Shown here one piece after another: positions 24,460 through 33,475 of a stretch of 38,101 nucleotides of DNA. The notes under the pieces are model-generated. The model had not been told where the DNA came from. It was given only the letters and a program-made list of their open reading frames with translations, and did no database searches. A program made the position numbers and the translations under genes. The DNA is from Burkholderiales bacterium Ga0074133 (GTDB lineage: Bacteria > Pseudomonadota > Gammaproteobacteria > Burkholderiales > Burkholderiaceae_C): positions 1-38,101 of the forward strand of contig LNEG01000120.1 of NCBI GenBank assembly GCA_001464865.1, given 5' to 3'. How positions within the stretch are numbered: the first letter of the stretch is position 1; every line of letters begins with the position of its first letter.

Positions 24460-25614
24460 ATGAGCACACCTGACACCCGCCCCGCCGAACGCCGCCGACG
24501 CAACACCAAGGCCGCCCAGCCTTCGGGCACCGCGCAACCCGCGCCCTCTTCCGTGCCGGCCACCTGGTCGGGCAAGCCACGCAAGCACTTCGCCGTTATT
24601 GGCGCGGGCATGGCGGGCATTGCCTGCGCCCGCACGCTGGTGCAGGCCGGCCACCGGGTGACAGTGTTTGAAAAGACTGACGAAGTGGGCGGGCGCACCG
24701 CCACGGTCGAAAGCCCGTTTGGCAATTTCGACGCGGGCGCGCAGTACTTCACCGTGCGCGACCCTCGTTTTGCCCGTGCCATAGACACGGTGCCAGGCGT
24801 GTGCAAGCGCTGGAGCGCCAATTCTGTGCGTGTCCTGGACGCCACAGGACGCGTGGCTGCCGAAGGCCTGGCAAGGGGTGAAGCGCACTGGGTGGCCAGC
24901 CCGGGCATGCAGTCGCTGGCATCGACCTGGGCAGAGCCACTGCGCAGGTCGGGCGACCTGGCCGTGCACACGCGCGTGGCGCGCATCGAGCGCGATGCTG
25001 TCCACCCCGGCGGATGGCAGTTGCGCACGGCCGGCCCCGACGGATCGCAGCGCGTCTATGCCGGTTTCGATGCCGTGCTGCTGGCCGTGCCCGCCGTGCC
25101 GGCCCAGGCCCTGTTGGCCAGCTCGTCCATCGACAGCCCCCTGACCGACGCCCTGTCGACCGTGGCCATCGCTCCCTGCTGGACCCTGATGCTGGCTTAC
25201 CCGCAAGCGGTGCGGCCGGGCCTGACCACGCTCGGCCCACAGTGGAACGCAGCCCGCAGCACGCACCACCGCATTGCCTGGCTCGCCCGCGAGTCCTCCA
25301 AACCCGGACGCAACATGGTCGAACGCTGGACCGTGCAAGCGAGCCCGGCATGGTCTGCAGAGCACCTGGAAGACGACGAGGCGCGCGTGCAGGCCAAGCT
25401 GATCAAGGCCTTTGCCGAAGTTACCGGCATCCGTGCCGAGCCTTCGTATGTGCAGACACGCCGCTGGCGCTATGCCCAAACCACCCACCCGCTGGGCCGT
25501 ACCCACCTCTGGGATGCCAGTGCAGGCATCGGCGCCTGCGGCGACTGGTGCACGGGCCACCGCGTGGAGGATGCGTTTGTGTCAGGCCTTGAACTGGCAC
25601 TTGCCGTGGCATGA
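24460..25614 (+). CDS. FAD-dependent amine-oxidase/renalase-like protein
   Basis: A 384-aa flavoprotein. After a basic, disordered head (residues 1-42), the dinucleotide-binding motif [20 protein letters not shown] and [16 protein letters not shown] appear, then FDAGAQYF. The C-terminal [16 protein letters not shown] completes the FAD site. The family includes renalase-like and amine-oxidase-like enzymes; no substrate can be assigned. AAAGG lies 9 nt before the ATG. The stop overlaps the gluQ start (ATGA at 25611-25614), so the two are translationally coupled. Confidence 0.88.
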   Translation: MSTPDTRPAERRRRNTKAAQPSGTAQPAPSSVPATWSGKPRKHFAVIGAGMAGIACARTLVQAGHRVTVFEKTDEVGGRTATVESPFGNFDAGAQYFTVRDPRFARAIDTVPGVCKRWSANSVRVLDATGRVAAEGLARGEAHWVASPGMQSLASTWAEPLRRSGDLAVHTRVARIERDAVHPGGWQLRTAGPDGSQRVYAGFDAVLLAVPAVPAQALLASSSIDSPLTDALSTVAIAPCWTLMLAYPQAVRPGLTTLGPQWNAARSTHHRIAWLARESSKPGRNMVERWTVQASPAWSAEHLEDDEARVQAKLIKAFAEVTGIRAEPSYVQTRRWRYAQTTHPLGRTHLWDASAGIGACGDWCTGHRVEDAFVSGLELALAVA

Positions 25615-26684
25615 CAGCCCAGGGCACGCAGGCGCGTGCTGAGGCACCCACGGCGGCACCCGGCCCTTCACCATCTGCAGCGCTGGGCACTCCGCCCCGA
25701 CCAGCCCCCGGCGCACGCTACACCGGCCGCTTTGCCCCATCGCCTACCGGCCCCCTTCACGCCGGATCGCTGGTGGCCGCGCTGGCAAGCTGGCTTGACG
25801 CCCGCACCGCCCACCAGGGCCGGGGCGGCCGCTGGCTGGTACGTATCGAGGACGTGGACACCCCCCGCTGCAGCCCCGAAGCCGCCGAGACCATCCTGGC
25901 GCAACTGGCGGCTTGCGGCCTGCGGCCGGACGCCCCCCCCGTCAGACAGTCTGACCGCGGCCTTTTGTATCAAAGCGCATTGGACAGGCTGGTCCGGCCG
26001 GGGCGCGCCTACCCGTGTGGATGCTCGCGCAAGGACATCGAGGATGCCCATGCTGCGCGTGGCCAGCCCCGGGAACGGCATGCGGCCCTGCCTTACCCCG
26101 GTATCTGCCGCGACGGTCTGGCTGGCCGGACGGCGCGCTCGTGGCGTTTTGCCGTGCCGGCCACGGGCGCCGCGCCCGGGTACGCGCCCAGAACAGAGGC
26201 GGTGCCAGGCGGATCGCAGCCGGACGTCGTGGGCCACGACGTGTGGTGGCATGACCGGCGCCTTGGCTGGCAGGCGCAGAACGTCGCCTCGGCCGTGGGG
26301 GACTTTGTGCTGCGCCGTGCCGACCAGTTGTGGGCCTACCAGCTGGCCGTGGTGGTCGACGATGGCGAGCAGGGCATCACGGACGTGGTGCGGGGAGAGG
26401 ACCTCGCGGACAACACCGCACGGCAGATCCTGCTGCAGCAGGCACTCGGGCTGCCAGCACCGCGCTACCTGCACGCGCCGCTGGTGCGCGGGCCCAACGG
26501 CGAGAAGCTCTCCAAGCAAAACGGCGCGAAGGCGCTGGACCTGGGCTCACCCGTGCGCGCGCTGGCAGACGCTGCGCAGGCGCTTGGCCTGCCGGCCCTC
26601 GAAACCGGGTGCGAAGTTTCTGTGCCCGATGCCCTGGCGCACTGGGTCAACGCCTGGGGACGAACCTACAATCACACACCGTGA
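25611..26684 (+). CDS. gluQ: Glutamyl-queuosine tRNA(Asp) synthetase
   Basis: A 357-aa truncated glutamyl-tRNA-synthetase paralogue that attaches Glu to queuosine-34 of tRNA(Asp). Features: an Ala/Pro-rich head of about 35 residues, [16 protein letters not shown] with the HIGH-like [14 protein letters not shown], zinc ligands C136-x-C138, Y162 and C166, and the KMSKS-like KLSKQ at 299-303. The anticodon-binding domain is absent, as usual. It overlaps the upstream FAD gene by ATGA and the downstream trmB by GTGA. An eight-C run at its residues APP is read in frame. Confidence 0.95.
   Translation: MTAQGTQARAEAPTAAPGPSPSAALGTPPRPAPGARYTGRFAPSPTGPLHAGSLVAALASWLDARTAHQGRGGRWLVRIEDVDTPRCSPEAAETILAQLAACGLRPDAPPVRQSDRGLLYQSALDRLVRPGRAYPCGCSRKDIEDAHAARGQPRERHAALPYPGICRDGLAGRTARSWRFAVPATGAAPGYAPRTEAVPGGSQPDVVGHDVWWHDRRLGWQAQNVASAVGDFVLRRADQLWAYQLAVVVDDGEQGITDVVRGEDLADNTARQILLQQALGLPAPRYLHAPLVRGPNGEKLSKQNGAKALDLGSPVRALADAAQALGLPALETGCEVSVPDALAHWVNAWGRTYNHTP
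26667..26672 (+). promoter_or_regulatory. Putative -10 box of trmB inside gluQ
   Basis: TACAAT lies 8 nt before the GTG of trmB, within the last codons of gluQ. It could give trmB its own, almost leaderless transcript. The -35 is poor. Confidence 0.35.
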
Positions 26685-27439
26685 ATGAATTGACTCCTTC
26701 TCCTGCGCCTGAAGGCGCCCCGCCAGCCCTTGCAACCCGCGCACCGGGCGGCGCTCCCGCCGGTGTAACCCACCCCAAGACCATCAAGAGTTTCGTGCGC
26801 CGCGCCGGACGCACCACGACCGGTCAGGCCAAGGCCTTCGAAGACCTGGGGCCCCGCTTTGTGCTGCCCTACCAGCAGGCGCCGCTGGACGCTGCCGCTG
26901 CGTTTGGGCGCACGGCTCCTCTGATCCTGGAAATCGGATTTGGCATGGGTGAGGCGACAGCCCACATTGCGGGCGTGCGGCCTGGCGAAAACTTTGTGTG
27001 CTGCGAGGTCCATGAGCCAGGTGTGGGAGCGCTGCTCAAGCGCATTGGCGAGCAGGGCCTCGAGAACATCCGCATCCTGCAGCACGATGCCGTCGAGGTG
27101 GTGGACCACATGCTGCCCCCGGACAGCCTGGACGGTATCCACATTTTCTTTCCCGACCCCTGGCACAAGACCAAGCACAACAAGCGCCGGCTGATTCAGC
27201 CACCCCTGGTGGCCAAGTTGGCTGCGCGGCTCAAGCCGGGCGGCTACATCCATTGCGCCACCGACTGGGAACCCTACGCCCAGCAGATGCTGGAGGTACT
27301 GAGCGCCGAACCGTTGCTGGTCAACACCGCTCAAGGCTTTGCGCCCCAGCCCGCATACCGGCCGCTCACCAAGTTTGAAAACCGTGGCCTTCGCCTGGGC
27401 CATGGAGTGTGGGACCTCGTATTCGTGCGCAACAGCTGA
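26681..27439 (+). CDS. trmB: tRNA (guanine-46-N7)-methyltransferase
   Basis: A 252-aa SAM-dependent enzyme forming m7G46 in the tRNA variable loop. A disordered Pro/Ala-rich head (residues 1-30) is followed by the SAM motif [18 protein letters not shown], then [13 protein letters not shown], and the family signature [34 protein letters not shown] closes the protein. The start is the GTG at 26681, overlapping the gluQ stop; no ATG is available. It is the third gene of an apparent operon, with a diguanylate cyclase 46 bp on. Confidence 0.95.
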   Translation: MNELTPSPAPEGAPPALATRAPGGAPAGVTHPKTIKSFVRRAGRTTTGQAKAFEDLGPRFVLPYQQAPLDAAAAFGRTAPLILEIGFGMGEATAHIAGVRPGENFVCCEVHEPGVGALLKRIGEQGLENIRILQHDAVEVVDHMLPPDSLDGIHIFFPDPWHKTKHNKRRLIQPPLVAKLAARLKPGGYIHCATDWEPYAQQMLEVLSAEPLLVNTAQGFAPQPAYRPLTKFENRGLRLGHGVWDLVFVRNS

Positions 27440-27485
27440 ATCACCTGCGCCCTCCAGCCCCTCCTGCCCCTCCTGCCCGACATCC

Positions 27486-28538
27486 ATGAAGCCCATTCTG
27501 CAGAACCTGGTCGAGATGACCGGCCACCGTGACCACCTCCGGCTGGAGGTGTCCGTGCTTTCGACGCTGCAAAAACTCAGCGGCATCATTGAAGTACGGG
27601 CGCTGGAGCTGTTCTCGGACGGCGGCAACCCGCTGGTACGCCCCCGCACCTGGGTGGAAAACGGCGAACTGGTCTCCACCGATTCCGAGGCCGCCGCCGA
27701 CCCCCGCCGCGAATCGCTGGATTGCTACCCTGCCTTGCGCGAATGCATTGATGCCCAGGGCGACAGTGCGCTGGCCTCGGCCGGCAAGGGACGCCATGTG
27801 CTCTGGCTGCCCGTGTGGATGCATGAAAAGGTCCACACCTGCCTGGAGATTACCCAATCGCGCCCGTTTTCTGCACACAAGCTCGATGTGCTCAAGGGCG
27901 TTTTTCAGGTCTACCAGAACTACCAGAGCCTGCTGGATTACAGCGAGCGGGATGCTCTCACGGGATTGTTCAATCGCAAGACGTTCGACGAACAGTTTTC
28001 GCGCCACACGCTGCAGGGCCTGACCAGCCGGGCCGGCGCCATCGCGGAGCCGCTGGCAGCCGACGAAGCGGCCTCAGGAAACGAACCCGTTCAGCAATGG
28101 CTGGCTGTGGTGGATATCGACCATTTCAAGCAGGTGAACGACCGGTTCGGCCATCTCTATGGGGACGAGGTGCTGATCCTGATCGCAAACATCCTGCGCA
28201 GCTCATTCCGCAGCCACGACCGAATCTTCCGGTTTGGAGGGGAAGAATTCGTGGTTCTCCTGCGATCGACGACGCTGAGCACAGCCCACAAGGTGTTCAA
28301 CCGCTTCCGCGGGGCAGTGCAGGAATACCACTTCCCGCAGGTGGGCCAAGTGACGGTGAGCATGGGATTTGTGAGCACCACACGGGGATCCCCTGTCGAG
28401 ATCCTGGGCCAGGCCGACCAGGCGCTGTATTACGCCAAGGAGCACGGGCGTAACCAGGTATGCCATTACGACGAGCTGGTCGCGGATGGGCTGCTGTCGA
28501 CCAAAGTGGTCAGCAACGACAGCGTCGAACTGTTCTGA
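27486..28538 (+). CDS. Diguanylate cyclase (GGDEF) with GAF-like head
   Basis: A 350-aa soluble diguanylate cyclase. Residues 1-140 look like a small-molecule-sensing alpha/beta domain of GAF type (LRLEVSVLSTLQKLSGIIEV, HVLWLPVWMHEKVHTCLEI), though this assignment is tentative. The GGDEF domain begins RDALTGLFNRKTF, shows VVDIDHFKQVNDRFGHLYGD, and has GGEEF at 251-255. RSHD at 242-245 is an intact I-site. A roughly 30-residue insert (172-203) separates the first helix from the nucleotide-binding strand. It lies 46 bp after trmB, perhaps cotranscribed. A strong GC hairpin follows its stop. Confidence 0.9.
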   Translation: MKPILQNLVEMTGHRDHLRLEVSVLSTLQKLSGIIEVRALELFSDGGNPLVRPRTWVENGELVSTDSEAAADPRRESLDCYPALRECIDAQGDSALASAGKGRHVLWLPVWMHEKVHTCLEITQSRPFSAHKLDVLKGVFQVYQNYQSLLDYSERDALTGLFNRKTFDEQFSRHTLQGLTSRAGAIAEPLAADEAASGNEPVQQWLAVVDIDHFKQVNDRFGHLYGDEVLILIANILRSSFRSHDRIFRFGGEEFVVLLRSTTLSTAHKVFNRFRGAVQEYHFPQVGQVTVSMGFVSTTRGSPVEILGQADQALYYAKEHGRNQVCHYDELVADGLLSTKVVSNDSVELF

Positions 28539-28546
28539 GTCCGTGC

Positions 28547-28564
28547 GGCGCTCCGGGGAGCGCC
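28547..28564 (+). terminator. GC hairpin after the diguanylate cyclase gene
   Basis: GGCGCTCC (28547-28554) and GGAGCGCC (28557-28564) are fully complementary, in practice a 7-bp stem with a CGGG loop. It starts 8 nt past the stop codon; only TT follows, so termination strength is uncertain. Confidence 0.5.
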
Positions 28565-28687
28565 TTCACCACCCTGTACCTGCGTACATCCAGTACATCA
28601 CCGGACACCGATTGCGGCGAGCAATACCCTGCGAGAGGGCCTGCATGGACCGGGACGCCCGGCCCGTGGCAGGGCCGAACTTCGCGG

Positions 28688-28703
28688 ACCCGTTAGAACG
28701 GGT
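28688..28703 (-). terminator. Inverted repeat downstream of alaS
   Basis: ACCCGTT (28688-28694) and AACGGGT (28697-28703) are perfect inverted arms with a 2-nt centre, about 8 nt after the alaS stop. No T-run follows on the minus strand. It may be a 3'-end hairpin or a protein site. Confidence 0.35.
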
Positions 28704-28711
28704 TCACGCCA

Positions 28712-31315
28712 TTACAGCTGTGCAGTCACCCAGGGCAGCACCGATGCCAGGGCGGCAGGAAGCTTGGACGCATCGGTACCGCCAGCCATGGCCATGTCCG
28801 GCTTGCCGCCGCCCTTGCCGCCCACCTGCTGGGCAACAAAGTTCACCAGCTCGCCCGCCTTGACGCGGCCCACGCTGTCAGTGGTAACGCCCGCGGCCAG
28901 CTGCACCTTGCTGCCATCCACGGCCGCCAGCACGATCACGGCGGTCTTGAGCTTGTCCTTGAGCTTGTCCATGGTGTCGCGCAGCGTCTTGGCATCTGCG
29001 CCCGGCAGTGCAGCGGCCAGCACCTGGATGCCGCCCACTTCCACGGCTTGCGTCAGCAGCTCGTCGCCCTGGTTCGACGCCAGCTTGCCCTTGAGCGCTG
29101 CCACTTCCTTTTCGAGCGCGCGTGCGTTGTCCAGTGCCTGTGCGATGCGGCCATTGAGCTCGGTCACCGGGGCCTTGAGCGTACTGGCGGCCTGGTTCAC
29201 GGTGTCTTCCAGCTGCTGCAGGTAGGCCAGCGCATTGGCGCCCGTCACGGCTTCGATGCGGCGCACGCCTGCGGCCACGCCGCCTTCGCTCACCACCTTG
29301 AACATGCCGATATCGCCCGTGCGCTGCACGTGCGTGCCGCCACACAGTTCGCGGCTGGTGCCGATGTCCAGCACGCGCACGGTGTCGCCGTACTTCTCGC
29401 CGAACAGCATCACGGCGCCGGTCTTCTGGGCCGACTCGATGTCCATCACGCGGGCCTGCGTGGGGTGGTTATCCAGGATTTCTGCATTGACACGGCGCTC
29501 GATCTCGCGGATCTCGACTGCCGTCACGGCTGCGTTGTGCGTGAAGTCAAAGCGGGTGCGGTCTGCGTTGACCAGGCTGCCCTTTTGCTGCACGTGGCTG
29601 CCCAGCACTTCGCGCAGGGCCTTGTGCATGATGTGCGTGACCGAGTGGTTGCGCACGGTGGCCGCGCGCACCGCCGTGTTCACCTGGGCCTGCACCGTGT
29701 CGCCCACGTTCAGCGTGCCCTCTTCAAGCGTGCCGTGGTGGCCAAACACATCGGCCTTAATCTTCAGGGTGTCGTCCACCGCAAAGCGGGCCGAGCCGCT
29801 GGTGATCACACCCTCGTCGCCCACCTGTCCACCGCTTTCGGCATAAAACGGGGTGCTGTCGAGCACCACCACGCCGTGTTGGCCACTCTTGAGGGCTGCA
29901 GCGCTTGTCCCGTCTACATAGATGGCTACGATTTTTGCAGTCTCTGCAAGGTTCTCGTAGCCCGTGAATTGGTTGGACGCGCCGGTGTACTCCAGCGCCT
30001 TGTCCATCTTGAACTTGCCGGCCGCGCGGGCCTGGGCCTTTTGCTTTTCCATGGCGGTCTTGAAGCCGGCTTCGTCCACTTCCACTTCGCGCTCGCGGCA
30101 CACGTCGTTGGTCAGGTCGAGCGGGAAGCCGTAGGTGTCGTGCAGCTTGAAGGCCACATCGCCGGGCAGCACCTTGGCGCCGCCGTCCAGGGCGGCGTCC
30201 AGGATTTCCATGCCGTTGGCCAGGGTCTCGAAGAAGCGCTCCTCCTCGGCCTTGAGCACATCGGTGATGCGCTTTTCCTGCTCGCGGATCGACGGGTAGG
30301 CATCGCCCATCAGGCGCACCAGGTCGGCCACCAACTTGTGGAAGAACGGCGTCTTCTTGCCCAGCTTGTAGCCGTGGCGGATGGCCCGGCGCACGATGCG
30401 GCGCTGCACATAGCCGCGGCCTTCGTTGCTGGGGATCACGCCATCGCTCACCAGGAACGCGGTGGCGCGGATGTGGTCGGCAATCACGCGCAGGCTCTTG
30501 TGGTCCAAGTCGGTCACGCCGGTCTCGCGGCCGGCGGCCTTGATGAGCTGGTCGAAGATGTCGATTTCGTAGTTGCTGTGCACGTGCTGCAGGATGGCCG
30601 CCAGGCGCTCCAGGCCCATGCCGGTGTCCACGCACGGCGCAGTCTCGTCCATGTTGAACTGCATGAACACGTTGTTCCAGATCTCGATGAAGCGGTCGCC
30701 GTCTTCATCGGGGCTGCCGGGAGGGCCGCCGGCAATGTGCGGGCCGTGGTCGTAGAAGATTTCGCTGCAGGGGCCGCAGGGGCCGGTGTCGGCCATCATC
30801 CAGAAGTTATCGGACTTGTAGCGGCCGCCCTTGTTGTCGCCGATGCGGATCACGCGCTCGGGCGGCAGGCCGATTTCCTTGGTCCAGATGTCGTAGGCCT
30901 CGTCGTCTTCCTGGTACACGGTGGCCAGCAGGCGCTCGGGGGGCAGCTTGTACACGGTGGTGAGCAGCTCCCAGGCCCAGTGCAGCGATTCGCGCTTGAA
31001 GTAGTCGCCAAACGACCAGTTACCCAGCATCTCGAAGAACGTGTGGTGGCGTGCGGTGTAGCCCACGTTTTCCAGGTCGTTGTGCTTGCCACCGGCACGC
31101 AGGCAGGCCTGTACCGACACGGCGCGGTTGTACGAGCGCTTGTCGGTGCCCAGGAACACGTCCTTGAACTGCACCATGCCCGAGTTGGTGAACATCAGCG
31201 TCGGGTCGTTGCCGGGCACCAGGGGGCTGGACGCCACCACGGTGTGGCCCTTGGAGACGAAGAAGTCCAGGAATGACTTGCGGATGTCGGCGACGGAAAA
31301 AGTGGGGTTGCTCAT
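28712..31315 (-). CDS. alaS: Alanyl-tRNA synthetase
   Basis: An 867-aa class II synthetase charging tRNA(Ala). The catalytic domain opens [20 protein letters not shown], with [20 protein letters not shown] and GMGLERLAA. The editing domain holds the zinc ligands HSVTHIMH and CGGTHV. The C-terminal C-Ala domain ends with [14 protein letters not shown]. Length is normal. The frame is open 66 nt further upstream, but [15 protein letters not shown] is the family start. A perfect TATAAT lies 65 nt upstream of the ATG. Confidence 0.97.
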   Translation of the reverse strand: MSNPTFSVADIRKSFLDFFVSKGHTVVASSPLVPGNDPTLMFTNSGMVQFKDVFLGTDKRSYNRAVSVQACLRAGGKHNDLENVGYTARHHTFFEMLGNWSFGDYFKRESLHWAWELLTTVYKLPPERLLATVYQEDDEAYDIWTKEIGLPPERVIRIGDNKGGRYKSDNFWMMADTGPCGPCSEIFYDHGPHIAGGPPGSPDEDGDRFIEIWNNVFMQFNMDETAPCVDTGMGLERLAAILQHVHSNYEIDIFDQLIKAAGRETGVTDLDHKSLRVIADHIRATAFLVSDGVIPSNEGRGYVQRRIVRRAIRHGYKLGKKTPFFHKLVADLVRLMGDAYPSIREQEKRITDVLKAEEERFFETLANGMEILDAALDGGAKVLPGDVAFKLHDTYGFPLDLTNDVCREREVEVDEAGFKTAMEKQKAQARAAGKFKMDKALEYTGASNQFTGYENLAETAKIVAIYVDGTSAAALKSGQHGVVVLDSTPFYAESGGQVGDEGVITSGSARFAVDDTLKIKADVFGHHGTLEEGTLNVGDTVQAQVNTAVRAATVRNHSVTHIMHKALREVLGSHVQQKGSLVNADRTRFDFTHNAAVTAVEIREIERRVNAEILDNHPTQARVMDIESAQKTGAVMLFGEKYGDTVRVLDIGTSRELCGGTHVQRTGDIGMFKVVSEGGVAAGVRRIEAVTGANALAYLQQLEDTVNQAASTLKAPVTELNGRIAQALDNARALEKEVAALKGKLASNQGDELLTQAVEVGGIQVLAAALPGADAKTLRDTMDKLKDKLKTAVIVLAAVDGSKVQLAAGVTTDSVGRVKAGELVNFVAQQVGGKGGGKPDMAMAGGTDASKLPAALASVLPWVTAQL

Positions 31316-31380
31316 GGTGTGTACGTTGGTTGTGCACGGGGCGATGCCGCACAGGGTCGGCACGCGTGGGCCAACCGGCA

Positions 31381-31386
31381 ATTATA
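31381..31386 (-). promoter_or_regulatory. Putative -10 box of alaS
   Basis: TATAAT on the minus strand, a full consensus match, 65 nt before the alaS ATG. No clear -35 hexamer at 16-18 bp, so an activator may be involved or the leader may start elsewhere. Confidence 0.45.
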
Positions 31387-31559
31387 GGTTTGTGGGCATG
31401 TCGCTACCGGCACACTGCGCCAGCGCGCCAAGGCGCTATTCTTTCGGCCGCAGGCGCTGTTGAAGTCACCGGCGTGCACCCGCACCCACCCGCCTCGCTC
31501 CTGCCTTCCCCCTGCTCCGCCCTGCTCTCCCACCCGTCAAACAGCTGAAACCCACGGCC

Positions 31560-33044
31560 ATGCATTCATCGCCCCTTGCACTGCTCAACGACCCCACCCT
31601 GCTCAAGACCAACGCGCTCGTCAATGGCCAGTGGCTGCCCGGCAGCAGCCGCTTTGACGTGCATGACCCGGCTACCGGGCACAAGCTGGCCGACGTGGCC
31701 AACCTGGGCCCGGCGGACGCAGAAGCCGCCATTGCTGCGGCCAATGCGGCCTGGGGTCCGTGGAAGACCCGCACAGCCAAGGAGCGCAGCGCCATCCTTC
31801 GCAAGTGGTTTGACCTGCTGATGGCCCACCAGGACGACATCGCCCGCATCATGACGGCCGAGCAAGGCAAGCCCCTTGCCGAAGCCAAGGGCGAAGTGGC
31901 CTACGGCGCGAGCTTTGTAGAATGGTTTGCAGAAGAAGCCAAGCGGGTGAACGGCGAGACCCTGCCACAGTTCGACAACAACCGGCGTCTGCTGGTGCTC
32001 AAGCAACCCATTGGCGTGTGCGCGGCCATCACGCCGTGGAACTTTCCGCTGGCCATGATCACCCGCAAGGTCGCGCCTGCGCTGGCGGCGGGCTGCCCCG
32101 TGGTCATCAAACCGGCCGAACTGACGCCGCTCACGGCCCTGGCCGCGGCCGAGCTGGCCATCCGCGCGGGCATCCCGGCGGGCGTGCTCAACATCCTGAG
32201 TGCCGACAGCGCCAACTCTGTCGCCATCGGCAAGGTGCTGTGTGCAAGCGACGTCGTGCGCCACATCAGTTTTACCGGCAGCACCGAGGTGGGCCGCATC
32301 CTGATGGCTCAATCTGCCCCCACGGTGAAGAAGATGTCGCTGGAGCTGGGCGGCAACGCGCCCTTCATCGTGTTTGACGATGCGGACGTGGACAGCGCCG
32401 TGGAGGGCGCGTTCGCCAGCAAGTACCGCAACGCGGGCCAGACCTGCGTGTGCACCAACCGCTTTTATGTGCAGGACGGCGTGTACGACGAGTTCGTGGC
32501 CAAGTTTGCCGCGAAGGTAAAGACTGCCAAGGTGGGCAACGGCTTTGACGAGGGTGTGAACCAGGGCCCGCTGATCGAGGAAGCGGCACTGGAGAAAGTG
32601 CAGCGCCACATCGACGACGCCCTGGCCAAGGGTGGCGAGGTGGTCGCGGGCGGCCATCGGCTGAAGACCATGGGATCGGGCCAGTTTTTCGAACCCACAG
32701 TGATCGCCAACGCCACGGCCGACATGCTCTGCGCCCGTGAGGAGACGTTCGGGCCGTTTGCCCCGGTGTTCCGTTTCAAGACCGAACAGGAAGCCATCGA
32801 CGCGGCCAACCACACCGAGTTCGGGCTGGCGAGCTACTTTTACAGCCGCGACGTGGGCCGGATTTTCCGGGTGGGCGAGGCCCTGGAGTACGGCATGGTG
32901 GGCATCAACGTGGGCATCCTCGCCACCGAACATGTGCCTTTTGGCGGCGTCAAACAGTCCGGCCTGGGCCGGGAGGGCTCGCACTACGGCATGGACGACT
33001 ACGTCGAGATCAAGTACCTGTGCCTGGGCGACATCCTACGATAG
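31560..33044 (+). CDS. gabD: Succinate-semialdehyde dehydrogenase
   Basis: A 494-aa aldehyde dehydrogenase of the GabD type, oxidising succinate semialdehyde to succinate with NAD(P)+. Features: TPWNFPLAMITRKVAPALAA, ISFTGSTEVGR, the general base E262 in LELGGNAPF, the nucleophile C296 in AGQTCVCTNR with the neighbouring C298 typical of GabD, and PFGGVKQSGLGREGSHYGMD. No GABA transaminase is adjacent, so its route (GABA or other semialdehyde) is open. The 244-bp gap upstream holds the alaS promoter and no visible gene. The stop codon lies inside a hairpin at the head of a dispersed repeat. Confidence 0.93.
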   Translation: MHSSPLALLNDPTLLKTNALVNGQWLPGSSRFDVHDPATGHKLADVANLGPADAEAAIAAANAAWGPWKTRTAKERSAILRKWFDLLMAHQDDIARIMTAEQGKPLAEAKGEVAYGASFVEWFAEEAKRVNGETLPQFDNNRRLLVLKQPIGVCAAITPWNFPLAMITRKVAPALAAGCPVVIKPAELTPLTALAAAELAIRAGIPAGVLNILSADSANSVAIGKVLCASDVVRHISFTGSTEVGRILMAQSAPTVKKMSLELGGNAPFIVFDDADVDSAVEGAFASKYRNAGQTCVCTNRFYVQDGVYDEFVAKFAAKVKTAKVGNGFDEGVNQGPLIEEAALEKVQRHIDDALAKGGEVVAGGHRLKTMGSGQFFEPTVIANATADMLCAREETFGPFAPVFRFKTEQEAIDAANHTEFGLASYFYSRDVGRIFRVGEALEYGMVGINVGILATEHVPFGGVKQSGLGREGSHYGMDDYVEIKYLCLGDILR

Positions 33045-33057
33045 CACAAATGCTATC
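33040..33057 (+). other. Hairpin spanning the gabD stop codon
   Basis: GATAGCA (33040-33046) pairs with TGCTATC (33051-33057) around a 4-nt loop, and contains the TAG stop (33042-33044). The TGCTAT arm can instead pair with ATAGCA at 33064-33069 in the repeat, so two hairpins exclude each other. Confidence 0.6.
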
Positions 33058-33113
33058 ATTTATATAGCAACACAGCATTATAAAACAAGGACTCCAGGCT
33101 ATTTTGGCTTGAA
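33051..33113 (+). repeat. Dispersed hairpin repeat, copy B
   Basis: TGCTAT (33051-33056), a 7-nt loop and ATAGCA (33064-33069), followed by ACAG, ATAAAAC, GGACT, AGGC and GGCTTGAA (33106-33113). This is the same order as copy A at 9662-9735, but about 10 bp shorter near the end. It begins 6 bp after the gabD stop codon. Confidence 0.7.
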
Positions 33114-33190
33114 TTTTCGGGTGGAGAAGCCTTGGCGCCCCTCTGAGAACCCTTCGCACACTTCGCACCGTACGCACGCTGCGCACCAGC

Positions 33191-33228
33191 AAAAAGGCCG
33201 GCCCAGTGTTCACGGGGCCGGCCTTTTT
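33191..33228. terminator. Strong bidirectional intrinsic terminator
   Basis: Perfect 14-bp inverted arms (33191-33204 and 33215-33228), made of five A, GGCCGGCCC, a 10-nt loop, GGGCCGGCC and five T. Works in both directions: for gabD on the plus strand, and for the tRNA-Gly gene, which ends 11 bp away on the minus strand. Confidence 0.93.
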
Positions 33229-33238
33229 GACAGGAATC

Positions 33239-33312
33239 TGGAGCGGGTGAAGGGAATCGAACCCTCGTATGAAGCTTGGGAAGCTGCCGTTCTACCATTG
33301 AACTACACCCGC
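33239..33312 (-). tRNA. tRNA-Gly (anticodon CCC)
   Basis: A 74-nt cloverleaf with encoded CCA. The acceptor stem is GCGGGTG/CACCCGC, the D arm GTTC-AATGGTA-GAAC, the anticodon loop TTCCCAA (anticodon CCC, reading GGG), and the T arm GAGGG-TTCGATT-CCCTT, with T73 before CCA. The anticodon stem GCAGC/GCTTC has one C-U mismatch at the 28-42 pair. Transcription on the minus strand runs into the strong terminator downstream. Confidence 0.95.
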
Positions 33313-33399
33313 CTGTCACTACCGACCCGGTGACGGATCAGTGCAATGGGCTGCCTGGGTAGAAAGCCGTGGCAGGCTCCTTGTTCCCGGACAGCGCAG

Positions 33400-33427
33400 A
33401 TTGTATCCCGCGATGGCCTGCGGCCAA
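33400..33427 (-). promoter_or_regulatory. Putative promoter of tRNA-Gly
   Basis: On the minus strand TTGGCC (33427-33422) and TACAAT (33405-33400) are 16 bp apart. Transcription would start about 80 nt before the tRNA 5' end, leaving a leader for RNase P to remove. Confidence 0.45.
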
Positions 33428-33475
33428 CCAGCGCTGGCGGTCCGCAACCGGCGCCAGACCGCTCACGCTGGTGCG

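Noticed and set aside
27456..27478. CCCCTCCTG direct repeat before the GGDEF gene
   Set aside because: Only two short copies in a pyrimidine-rich stretch; no structure or start-codon relation that sets it apart from background.
29048..31276. 742-codon open frame on the plus strand
   Set aside because: It lies entirely antisense to alaS, which has all family motifs. The translation is His/Val/Ala-rich low-quality sequence, a usual shadow in high-GC DNA.
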